A stretch of 9,345 nt of DNA from Lachnospiraceae bacterium (GCA_017476305.1 JAFVAA010000493.1:1-9345); one strand, 5' to 3'; counted from the stretch's first letter, positions 1 through 6,361 are shown. Notes: generated from the letters alone by a model not told the origin. A program made the numbers and translations.

Positions 1-87
1 GTCAGGGCAGATATTTCCGGGAAATCCTACGGTGGCTCTGCAGAAGATTTTATCATGGGAGATGAGGAGAGTGCGTGGCGCGGGTAG
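1..87 (+). other. open reading frame ending in TAG, in frame with the downstream serpin
   Basis: Frame 1 is open from the window edge to a TAG at 85-87 and has coding-like codon composition (mostly G or A in first codon positions). It reads through ...AEDFIMGDEESAWRG and then stop. The same frame stays open after the stop (18 codons) directly into the serpin ATG at 142. It is either the 3' end of an upstream gene or the N-terminal extension (export signal and linker) of the serpin, interrupted by an amber codon. I cannot separate these without the upstream sequence. I did not recognise these 28 residues. Confidence 0.35.
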
Positions 88-141
88 AATGCAAGGTGGG
101 GGGAGAATATACAGGAAATAAGAGAACAGAAGGATATCAAC

Positions 142-1254
142 ATGCGGAAATTTTATCAGGATACCCTGGCATGCTTTTTAGCAGATGGGAAAGAGGAAAA
201 TACCGTATACTCTCCGATCAATGTCTATCTGGCTCTGGCAATGCTTGCGGAATCCGGTGAGGGGGAGACGCAGGAGGAAATTCTGGATTTGCTGCAAATA
301 GACGATTTGGATGCCCTTAGGGAATATGTGAATGCAATCTGGAATGCGACCTATGACGATACACCGGAAAGTACCAGTCTTTTAGCAAACTCCATCTGGC
401 TCAGTGATAAGCTACAGTACAATAAAAATCTTTTGGAAAGGCTCTCGAAGGATTATCATGCCTCTGCTTTCATCGGGACGATGGGAACGGAAAAAATGAA
501 TCAGGCACTGCACGACTGGATCAATGAAAATACAAAGGATTTACTAAAAGATTCTGCAGATGGTATAAAGCTTGATAAGGCTACCGTGATGGAAATTCTG
601 TCTACGATTTATTTTAAAGCCAGATGGGATGGGAGGTTTCTAAAGGAAAATACAAATAAGGAAATCTTTCATGGGAAAAATGGGGATACCGAAGTGGATA
701 TGATGCATAGAAGTACCATGGGAAGTGTCTATCAGACCACTAAATTTAAAGGAGTGTCTTTGGAGCTTTCCTCTGGCACGATGCACTTTATCCTGCCGGA
801 AGAAAATGTGAAACTGTCTGATGTCGTAAAGGATGAGCATATCATGGACTTTTTAGGGATTGTTCCGGTCAGGGAAAAGAGAAAGGCGGTTTCTGCGGAA
901 ATCAATCTGTCCATTCCTAAATTTGATTTAAGCTCTAAAATTGACCTAAAAGCCGGTTTAAAGGCATTAGGTGTCGAGAAAGCCTTTGATTCGGAGCAGG
1001 CAGAGTTTCAGACACTTTTTGCCGGAACGAAGGATGCGGGACTCCCTGCTTATGTAGATAAAGCAGAGCATGCCGCAATGGTAACGATTGATGAGGACGG
1101 AGCAACCGGTGCGGCCTATACGGATTTTGGGATAAAGGAAGGAGCGGCACTGCCGGAGGAGACGGTGGATTTTGTGGTGGACAGACCGTTTTACTATGTA
1201 ATTACGTCAGAGGATGGCTCCATTCTCTTTGCAGGAACGGCGTATGATATCTAA
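142..1254 (+). CDS. serpin (serine/cysteine protease inhibitor family protein)
   Basis: Serpins inhibit proteases by a suicide mechanism in which the cleaved reactive-centre loop inserts into a beta-sheet. The 370-aa product covers nearly the whole fold: helix A/B (VYSPINVYLALAMLAES, 22-38), LANSIWL (81-87), the breach-region STIYFKARWDGRF (154-166), FILPEEN (216-222), LSIPKFDLSSKIDL (256-269), the hinge DEDGATGAAYT (317-327) and the C-terminal DFVVDRPF...ILFAGTAYDI. The hinge keeps the P15 Gly and small P14-P10 residues, which suggests an inhibitory serpin, although Tyr sits at P9. The loop is about four residues longer than in alpha-1-antitrypsin, so P1 is uncertain (K-E-G-A-A-L region). 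Start at 142: AGAAGGA lies 7 nt upstream. No signal peptide is encoded from this start, yet bacterial serpins are usually exported. The frame is open upstream apart from the TAG at 85-87, so this may be the body of a longer, interrupted secreted or lipoprotein serpin. A terminator follows directly. Confidence 0.9.
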   Translation: MRKFYQDTLACFLADGKEENTVYSPINVYLALAMLAESGEGETQEEILDLLQIDDLDALREYVNAIWNATYDDTPESTSLLANSIWLSDKLQYNKNLLERLSKDYHASAFIGTMGTEKMNQALHDWINENTKDLLKDSADGIKLDKATVMEILSTIYFKARWDGRFLKENTNKEIFHGKNGDTEVDMMHRSTMGSVYQTTKFKGVSLELSSGTMHFILPEENVKLSDVVKDEHIMDFLGIVPVREKRKAVSAEINLSIPKFDLSSKIDLKAGLKALGVEKAFDSEQAEFQTLFAGTKDAGLPAYVDKAEHAAMVTIDEDGATGAAYTDFGIKEGAALPEETVDFVVDRPFYYVITSEDGSILFAGTAYDI

Positions 1255-1282
1255 TCTAATATGTTTGTAAGCTTCTTAGCAA

Positions 1283-1350
1283 AAAAAGGTTGACAGATGT
1301 TATCCGGTGTGCTATGCTCTTTGGAAGGGATAACATCTGTTTACCTTTTT
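1283..1350 (+). terminator. intrinsic terminator after the serpin gene
   Basis: A 13-bp perfect stem (ACAGATGTTATCC at 1293-1305 with its complement at 1328-1340) extends outward through GGT/ACC and A-run/T-run pairing to 1283 and 1350, with only a mismatch and a wobble. The loop is 22 nt. The left A-tract and right T-tract mean it could terminate transcription in both directions. It separates the serpin from the blaI unit. Confidence 0.85.
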
Positions 1351-1366
1351 CTTTGTTTATGAAAAA

Positions 1367-1409
1367 ATGAACGCTAAAGCGTTCATCATGGGAGTTATTT
1401 CGTAACTCC
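1367..1409. repeat. two tandem perfect hairpins upstream of blaI
   Basis: Hairpin 1 is ATGAACGC-TAAA-GCGTTCAT (1367-1386). Hairpin 2 is GGAGTTA-TTTCG-TAACTCC (1391-1409), four bases later. Neither is followed by a T-tract, so they are not ordinary terminators. They lie in the roughly 260-base gap between the serpin and blaI. They may be a small dispersed intergenic repeat, or a transcript leader structure or operator for the blaI operon. The classic BlaI/MecI operator (TACA-x-TGTA type) is not visible in this gap. Confidence 0.5.
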
Positions 1410-1513
1410 GTTATGTCCAGAAAACAATATTAATGAAAAAGTGATTATTTGCGGCTGGAGTTTTCGTTTGACTTTATTGCCTGAAATCACAGTTGTCAGG
1501 AGGTGGAAAGCAT

Positions 1514-1900
1514 ATGGGAGAAATTCATTTATCGAATGGGGAATGGAAGTTGATGAGTTTTTTATGGGAGAGTTCTCCGCTCACCATCAAGGAAATGGTG
1601 AAGTTATGTGAAGGGGATACGGATTGGAATAAAAACACGATTTTTATCATGCTGAAAAGATTAAAGGAAAAGGGGGCGGTAAGTATAGACACCTCTGGAA
1701 AAAGCCAGCTTTATTCCGCTTGTATCGATAAGGATTCTGTCGTCATGGAAGAAACAAAGAACTTTTTAAAAAAGGTATATGATGGAAGCGTGGGGATGAT
1801 GGTAGCTTCTATGGCGGGACAGAAGGCACTTTCCAGAGAGGATATTGATGAACTGTATGGTTTTTTGCGTACTTTACGCGAGGGAAAGGAGGAAAAATGA
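1514..1900 (+). CDS. blaI: BlaI/MecI/CopY-family transcriptional repressor
   Basis: A 128-aa winged-helix repressor, normal length for the family. It is a dimeric DNA-binding protein inactivated by proteolysis when its partner M56 membrane protease is activated. The N-terminal half has the family pattern: LSNGEWKLMSFLWESSPLTIKEMV (two overlapping parts, about 6-29), then W38 and the recognition helix NKNTIFIMLKRLKEKGAV (39-56), then the wing ending in YSA (67-69). The C-terminal dimerisation part contains GSVGMMVASM and LSREDIDEL (106-114), matching the region where BlaI/MecI are cleaved. The start is the ATG at 1514 because AGGAGGTGG (1498-1506) precedes it; the in-frame TTG at 1493 lies upstream of this Shine-Dalgarno and is rejected. 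Its TGA overlaps the ATG of the M56 gene (ATGA), so the two are translationally coupled. It probably represses its own operon. No beta-lactamase is adjacent, so its resistance role is unproven and the symbol is by family only. Confidence 0.9.
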   Translation: MGEIHLSNGEWKLMSFLWESSPLTIKEMVKLCEGDTDWNKNTIFIMLKRLKEKGAVSIDTSGKSQLYSACIDKDSVVMEETKNFLKKVYDGSVGMMVASMAGQKALSREDIDELYGFLRTLREGKEEK

Positions 1901-3300
1901 GCATGAGAGAGCTGTTACTAAGCTGGACATTTGGCGTGCATTTCCTTCTGCTCTTTTTTCTTCTCCTCAGAGCCTTTGGAAGAAGGAGGATGAGCAGCAG
2001 ATTTCTCTACGGACTGTGGTTAATTGTGCTGGTGCGTGCCCTGCTTCCATTTTCATTTCCGGCTGGAGAATTTGGTATCATGCGGCTGCTCCCACAGGAA
2101 ATTTTCCGGGAGAAGGAAACTGTTACTGAGGGAAAAAGTGACTTTTCTATGCTGGAAAAACAGGAGAAAAATTTTAGCAATGCGAATGGAAATGCGATTC
2201 TGGAGAATGGTGAAGAAAGAAGCACATTTTCCAAAGAAGTAAAAGAAGAAATCGTAGAAAAAGAGGAGAACGGGAGAGTCTCCGATTTAGAAAAATCTAT
2301 AAAAGTCAGGGGCAAAGAAGAGCAGAAAGGAGCAGATATACAGGAAGAAAAGCGGACGATGGAGCAAAGGGCTGGTTATGATTTCTGGAAGCTTCTCATT
2401 TACTTTTGGGGAATCGGGAGCTGTGTGTGCTTTCTCGGCTATCTGTGTTCCGGGATTTCTTTGCATAGAAGCCTTTCTAAGCACAGGAAGATTTTTTCTA
2501 ATGCGTATTTGATCCCCGTCTGGAAAACATCTGTATTTCCTTCTCCGTGTCTTTTTGGTCTGATAAAGCCCGGTATCTACTTGCCGGAAAATTTGGAAGA
2601 GGAATCCGATGGAAGAACGAAAAAAATCGACCTTTCCTGCATTTTGGCGCATGAACTTTGCCACTACAGGAGAAAGGATATGCTGTGGAATTTTTTTAGA
2701 AATCTTTGCCGGGTTCTCTGGTGGTGGAGTCCGCTTGTATGGATTGCTGCAAAGTGCTCGGTACAGGATGGAGAGCTTGCATGTGATGAGGAAGTCCTTG
2801 CATCTTTTGATGAAGCTCAGAGGGTTCGCTATACCGAAACGCTTTTAGGTGTGTTGGAAAATTCTTTGAAGGATCGAAAGCATCTCTTTTCCATGACGAC
2901 AGCCATGTCAAAAAATGCACAGGAAATAAAGGAGAGGATGGTTTCTATGAGGATGGGAAAACAGAAGGGCAAATATTTACAAATGGGAGTACTTTTTTTG
3001 GTGCTTGCAGGGTTATTTTGTTCTTGTGCAGGTGGACATGGAAACATGGCAAAAGAAAGCAGCCTGAAAAAACAGTCAGCAGAAGTATCAAAAGAGAACC
3101 GGTCAGATACCGGGGCTAATGATTCCAAAGCTTCTGTTCAGGGAAAGGAAACCCTGGAGGCAAAAACAGATGCGGATGAACTTTTGGCTTATGACGATTA
3201 TTCGAATCAAATAGATGAGGAGATGGTGAGTGCTTTTGGCTGGAAGAAGAGAGAAAATGAGGTCATGGAAAAAGAGAGCATAGAGGCAACTCTTTCCTAA
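1897..3300 (+). CDS. M56-family (BlaR1-type) membrane metallopeptidase, apparently truncated by an in-frame TAA
   Basis: Partner of the BlaI-like repressor: a zinc gluzincin in the membrane that senses an extracellular signal and triggers repressor cleavage. Of 467 residues, hydrophobic segments lie near 9-27, 36-53, 164-188 and 361-379, with a further hydrophobic stretch at 269-286. Zinc site: HELCH (252-256) with E293 in DGELACDEE as the likely third ligand. FPSPCLFGLIKPGIYLP (214-230) and TTAMSKNAQEIKERM (334-348) are typical family blocks. A charged, Glu/Lys-rich segment of roughly 100 residues (about 60-160) sits between the second and third membrane segments. After the last membrane segment only about 88 charged residues remain before TAA; no SxxK-type penicillin-binding domain is present. 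The reading frame reopens immediately after the stop (see 3313-4248), so the intact protein was probably about 783 residues. AGGAGG (1887-1892) lies 4 nt from the ATG at 1897 and 10 nt from the ATG at 1903, so either could be used. Confidence 0.85.
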   Translation: MSMRELLLSWTFGVHFLLLFFLLLRAFGRRRMSSRFLYGLWLIVLVRALLPFSFPAGEFGIMRLLPQEIFREKETVTEGKSDFSMLEKQEKNFSNANGNAILENGEERSTFSKEVKEEIVEKEENGRVSDLEKSIKVRGKEEQKGADIQEEKRTMEQRAGYDFWKLLIYFWGIGSCVCFLGYLCSGISLHRSLSKHRKIFSNAYLIPVWKTSVFPSPCLFGLIKPGIYLPENLEEESDGRTKKIDLSCILAHELCHYRRKDMLWNFFRNLCRVLWWWSPLVWIAAKCSVQDGELACDEEVLASFDEAQRVRYTETLLGVLENSLKDRKHLFSMTTAMSKNAQEIKERMVSMRMGKQKGKYLQMGVLFLVLAGLFCSCAGGHGNMAKESSLKKQSAEVSKENRSDTGANDSKASVQGKETLEAKTDADELLAYDDYSNQIDEEMVSAFGWKKRENEVMEKESIEATLS

Positions 3301-3312
3301 TTCTTTGAAGAC

Positions 3313-4248
3313 ATGCAGGGGACGAAGATGCAGGAAAAAGCATGGGAACACGGTTATCTGGAAAGTATTTCTGCAGCAGTATATAAGCCTGTAGCAATCA
3401 GAAAGGGAAAAAAGAAAATCCGGGTGTATGTGAAAGTTCTATGGAAGTCATATGGTTTGAATCCGGATCTTCAGGGTGGAAATCTAAGTAAAAATCATAC
3501 GCAGACGGTATCTGATCTAGATATGCTTGATTTTACTTCTACCGTGGCAGAGCTTAGCTTTAAAGATGAAACAGATGGGTTTGAACTGGTAGACATAAGG
3601 GAATTTAGCAGTATGGACGGAAGCAGTCAGAACACCTATGACAGCCTTTCCGAATATGAAAAAGAGATATTATGGAATTCTGCATGGGCAAAAGAAGAAT
3701 TGGAACAGAAATGTGAAGAGGCTGTAAATAGAAAAATTGCAGATGGGCAGGCCTATATGTTTGGCAATGATACGTTACGGCTGCTTTTAGAGGATGATGC
3801 AGAGGAATTTCGCTATTATTATGGAAAGCTTGGCTTTCGACCGGAAAAGCTTCTCGTAATGCATGGAATTATATATGAGCCTGGAAAAATAAAAAAATCC
3901 GATGGAGATGCAGGTATCGAAGTTCTAAAACATTGGGCTGAAATAGAAAAGGCCACAAGTACCTACAGCTGTAAAATCGTAAAAAAGAAAAAGAACAGTT
4001 TTAAACTCCGTTACCAGTTTACAGGCAGTGGCGGGGATTTGGAGGATGTGGGAAAAGGTGAAAAGCTTATGGATGGAATCTATTTTATGGAGATGGAGGT
4101 TTTCATGAAACCGAAAAAGGATGCGGTTTATGCAGCAGATGGTGTGGAAGAGCACTATGAGGCTTCGAAAAAGATTACCATAGTGCGCCCAGATGGAACG
4201 AAGTATGAAGGGGATATCAGAGAGCTTACCTATGAGGATTTAAAATAA
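3313..4248 (+). CDS. probable extracellular sensor domain of the M56 protein, separated by a stop codon (unrecognised fold)
   Basis: The 311-codon frame is in exactly the same phase as the M56 gene, and only FFED (3301-3312) lies between the TAA at 3298-3300 and the ATG at 3313. No signal peptide or membrane segment is visible, so expressed alone it would be cytosolic. Joined to the M56 protein it would lie outside the membrane, after the fourth membrane segment, where the sensor of BlaR1-like proteins sits. I do not recognise the fold: it is rich in Lys, Glu and aromatic residues, has a helical middle (YDSLSEYEKEILWNSAWAKE and following) and ends in a mixed strand-rich region (KITIVRPDGTKYEGDIREL). 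No penicillin-binding motifs were seen. ATG 3313 has almost no Shine-Dalgarno; ATG 3328 has AGGGGA 5 nt upstream and is the better start if it is a free-standing gene. Possibilities: second half of a pseudogene, re-initiated separate subunit, or sequencing error in the stop. A terminator follows at 4288. Confidence 0.7.
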   Translation: MQGTKMQEKAWEHGYLESISAAVYKPVAIRKGKKKIRVYVKVLWKSYGLNPDLQGGNLSKNHTQTVSDLDMLDFTSTVAELSFKDETDGFELVDIREFSSMDGSSQNTYDSLSEYEKEILWNSAWAKEELEQKCEEAVNRKIADGQAYMFGNDTLRLLLEDDAEEFRYYYGKLGFRPEKLLVMHGIIYEPGKIKKSDGDAGIEVLKHWAEIEKATSTYSCKIVKKKKNSFKLRYQFTGSGGDLEDVGKGEKLMDGIYFMEMEVFMKPKKDAVYAADGVEEHYEASKKITIVRPDGTKYEGDIRELTYEDLK

Positions 4249-4287
4249 TACAGGTATGGAATAGAATATTTGATGCTTTTCAGGAAT

Positions 4288-4330
4288 AAAAAAGCTGCTG
4301 GCAAAAGGATTCTGTGTCTGCAGCTTTTTT
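4288..4330 (+). terminator. intrinsic terminator of the blaI/M56 unit
   Basis: A perfect 11-bp inverted repeat (AAAAAAGCTGC at 4288-4298, GCAGCTTTTTT at 4320-4330) with a 21-nt loop. The T-tract forms the 3' arm, and the A-tract on the other side makes it potentially bidirectional. It isolates the M56 unit from the AT-rich ATPase cassette. Confidence 0.8.
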
Positions 4331-4358
4331 CTATCACAGAAAAGATGAATATATAATG

Positions 4359-4387
4359 TTTACATGAAGAATATTTTTTGATATAAT
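4359..4387 (+). promoter_or_regulatory. sigma-A-type promoter of the ATPase-nuclease cassette
   Basis: TTTACA (4359-4364) and TATAAT (4382-4387) are separated by exactly 17 bp, in very AT-rich DNA. Transcription would start near 4393-4395, giving a leader of about 75 nt before the ATPase start at 4468. The position just after the terminator at 4288-4330 supports an independent transcription unit. Confidence 0.7.
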
Positions 4388-4467
4388 TAAGATATAAAAA
4401 TTTTAAAAATATAAGTTTGCTATATTAATACATTTTATTTGGAAATCAGAAAAAATTGGAGGATTGT

Positions 4468-5730
4468 ATGAAAATACGCATTAAAAATATTGGTTTAATC
4501 AGTAATTCTGATATAGAGATGAATGGAATTACAGTGATCGGAGGATTTAATAATAGTGGGAAAAGTACGATTCTTAAGGCGGTATATGGACTTTTGAATG
4601 CTAATTACGATATAAAAGGAAAAATTGATTTGGAGAGAAAGAAAAGCATGGATCAGGCATTAAATGAAAATGGTTTTTCTTTTTTGCTTGGAAATGAAGA
4701 TTTGGAAAATTTTTTAGAACTCTTTTTGAATAATCAGGATTTGGAAAAAACGATGATAGACTATGAAGCTTTTTTTTCCTTTTTTCAAAAAGCTGCTGAG
4801 GAGATAAAGGGAGAGTATGAAATTCATAACATACTTTTCGAGGAAAATAACGAAAACTTTGAAGAACACTATGTCAGGCAGATAAAGAAGCTTTATCAGG
4901 CTTATGAGAAGATATTAAAAACAAAGGAGAAAGATTATCAAAAATTTATTTTAAATCGAACAATTCGGAATGTTTTTTCCGGTGATGTGAATTCCAGAAA
5001 ATATCAGGAGATTGGAAGCACGGAGATAGAGACAGGTGGAGAAATTTCATTTTTTCATTTTAATCATAATCAATTGGATGATTTTAAAATGTTTTCGGAT
5101 TTTAGGAAAAATGTCTGGTATTTAAATACGAGTCATTTTATGGATTTTGCTGATAGAAGAAATTTTTTCAGCCAGGAACTTAGAAATGCTCTTCAGGTTG
5201 ATATGGATATGGATATGTTGTTTGAGGAGTATAATGATATAGAAGAAAATAGCGAAAAGCTACAATCCATTTTTACGGATATTTTGCATGGGAAGTTGAA
5301 AAAGAGAGAGTTTGGAAGCATCCTTTATCGGGATGATTTATTAGAAGCGAGCTTTCATATGGAAAATGTAGCTTCGGGGATGAAAAATCTTTTGGTTGTT
5401 CAGAGGATGTTAGAGAACGGAACACTTGGAAAAAGCAGTATTTTACTTATAGATGAGCCGGAAACGAATTTGCATCCGGATTGGCAAATTAAATATGCAA
5501 AAATACTGGTGTTATTAAATCGAGAATTAGGTATTCAATTACTTGTCAATTCCCATAGCCCATATTTTATCAGAGCGATAGAAGTAGCCTTGGCTGATTA
5601 TGACAGGAAAGATATGGGACGGTATTATCTTATGGAATCGAATGAGGAAGGAATGTATGTGGCAAAGGATGTTACAGGGTGTACGGAGGAGATTTACAAG
5701 CTTCTGTATAAACCGTTAGATTATTTATAG
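4468..5730 (+). CDS. OLD/PtuA-like AAA (ABC-type) ATPase, candidate defence-system sensor or regulator
   Basis: A 420-aa protein with an SMC/ABC-type split ATPase head. Near the N-terminus is a beta-hairpin lead (MKIRIKNIGLI) and Walker A GGFNNSGKST (25-34), the GxNNSGKS form typical of OLD and AAA_15/AAA_21 proteins. The C-terminal half carries a signature-like VASGMKNL (301-308), Walker B SILLIDEPE (324-332; D329, E330), NLHPDW (334-339) and the switch His in NSHSPYF (361-367). The 250 or so residues between are helical and charged, without a zinc hook. There is no TOPRIM domain after the ATPase core, so it is not a full OLD nuclease; any effector must be separate. The start is ATG 4468 with GGAGGA (4458-4463) four bases upstream; the in-frame TTG at 4456 overlaps that site and is rejected. 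It is much more AT-rich than the neighbours, suggesting horizontal acquisition. A short ATGGAT tandem repeat near 5200-5220 encodes alternating Asp/Met. It precedes a putative nuclease gene by 70 bp. Confidence 0.85.
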   Translation: MKIRIKNIGLISNSDIEMNGITVIGGFNNSGKSTILKAVYGLLNANYDIKGKIDLERKKSMDQALNENGFSFLLGNEDLENFLELFLNNQDLEKTMIDYEAFFSFFQKAAEEIKGEYEIHNILFEENNENFEEHYVRQIKKLYQAYEKILKTKEKDYQKFILNRTIRNVFSGDVNSRKYQEIGSTEIETGGEISFFHFNHNQLDDFKMFSDFRKNVWYLNTSHFMDFADRRNFFSQELRNALQVDMDMDMLFEEYNDIEENSEKLQSIFTDILHGKLKKREFGSILYRDDLLEASFHMENVASGMKNLLVVQRMLENGTLGKSSILLIDEPETNLHPDWQIKYAKILVLLNRELGIQLLVNSHSPYFIRAIEVALADYDRKDMGRYYLMESNEEGMYVAKDVTGCTEEIYKLLYKPLDYL

Positions 5731-5769
5731 TAAACGCATTTAAGTGCAACCTCTTAATTCGTTTACTAT
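5727..5769. repeat. long imperfect hairpin overlapping the ATPase stop codon
   Basis: ATAGTAAACG (5727-5736) pairs perfectly with CGTTTACTAT (5760-5769). Inside, TTAAG (5740-5744) pairs with CTTAA (5753-5757), leaving an 8-nt loop. The TAG stop of the ATPase lies in the left arm. The 3' flank (TTGATAG) is not a T-tract, so it is a poor terminator. It may adjust the ratio of ATPase to downstream protein (partial attenuation, or a stability or processing element). Confidence 0.6.
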
Positions 5770-5800
5770 TTGATAGAATATTAGAAATGAGGGGAAACAG

Positions 5801-6361
5801 ATGAGTCAGAAGATGAAAAAATATAAAAAAACGATTGCAGAATGTTCAAAAAGCGATTCAGGAAAAGCTTTAATAGATGATGAAACAGAAGTGTATTCGC
5901 TTGATTATTATGCCGAGGATTTAGGAAAAACCTATCGTTCTAAAAAGAAATACCCGGCCTCTGTGGATGCTTTTTTAATGACAGAAGATCATCGGTTTGT
6001 GTTTATGGAATTTAAGAATGCCAGAAAATCAAAGATTACCTATCATCAGTTGGCATCAAAAACTTTTGACAGTATGTATTTGGCTCAATTGTTTTTAGGA
6101 GGAAAATATTCGTTGGAAACAATGGCGAAAAGCTCTGCACTTTTTGTTGTCTATCAGGACGGTCTGGATGACGAAAGTCAAAAAGAAAATGATAGTGCTT
6201 CTTTTGAACGTTTCAAGGAGAAAGTGGGAGAATTGGCCAAAATATCAGAAAATCATGTTTTGTTTGATTTAGAGAAGTTTAAAGGATGGCTCTATAAAGA
6301 TATATATACAATCGGACAGGATGAATTTCGAAAAAGTTTTCTTCCTAAAATTCATAGCTGA
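5801..6361 (+). CDS. putative PD-(D/E)XK-type nuclease, partner of the upstream ATPase
   Basis: A 186-aa soluble protein of no named family that I recognise. The core YPASVDAFLMTEDHRFVFME followed by FK gives D56-x13-E70-x-K72, the spacing of the PD-(D/E)XK nuclease active site. Predicted strand-turn-strand character surrounds it, and an acidic N-terminal helix region (LIDDETEVY, 24-32) could supply the motif I Glu. After the core, YHQLASKTFDSMYLAQLF (81-98) has the shape of the following helix, with Q83 in a position often conserved in these enzymes. A further strand SALFVVYQD (112-120) and a basic C-terminus follow. GAGGGG (5789-5794) is 6 nt before the ATG. No separate promoter is evident in the 70-bp gap, so it is probably co-transcribed with the ATPase. 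It may be the DNA- or RNA-cutting effector of a two-gene system. The catalytic reading is inferred from one motif; a non-catalytic relative of the fold is possible. Confidence 0.65.
   Translation: MSQKMKKYKKTIAECSKSDSGKALIDDETEVYSLDYYAEDLGKTYRSKKKYPASVDAFLMTEDHRFVFMEFKNARKSKITYHQLASKTFDSMYLAQLFLGGKYSLETMAKSSALFVVYQDGLDDESQKENDSASFERFKEKVGELAKISENHVLFDLEKFKGWLYKDIYTIGQDEFRKSFLPKIHS

Noticed and set aside
75..260. 61-codon frame overlapping the serpin start
   Set aside because: It runs out of frame through the serpin N-terminus, resembles no known protein and ends inside conserved serpin coding sequence.
1468..1496. TTGACT at 1468-1473 as the -35 box of a blaI promoter
   Set aside because: No acceptable -10 box lies 16-18 bp downstream, and the position would overlap the ribosome site; no confident blaI promoter could be placed.
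1493..1513. Upstream TTG start giving a longer BlaI
   Set aside because: The extra seven codons contain the AGGAGGTGG ribosome site for ATG 1514, and the shorter product matches the family N-terminus.
1..4248. Stop codon reassignment as the explanation for the TAG at 85 and TAA at 3298
   Set aside because: TAA, TAG and TGA all serve as normal ends of other genes in this window, so local nonsense changes or sequence errors are simpler explanations.
4456..4467. TTG start giving four extra residues on the ATPase
   Set aside because: The TTG overlaps GGAGGA, which serves ATG 4468; MKIRIKNIG is the usual beginning of such ATPases.
5197..5222. ATGGAT tandem repeat in the ATPase as a phase-variation tract
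   Set aside because: The unit is 6 bp, so changes in copy number keep the frame; only about two to three copies are present.
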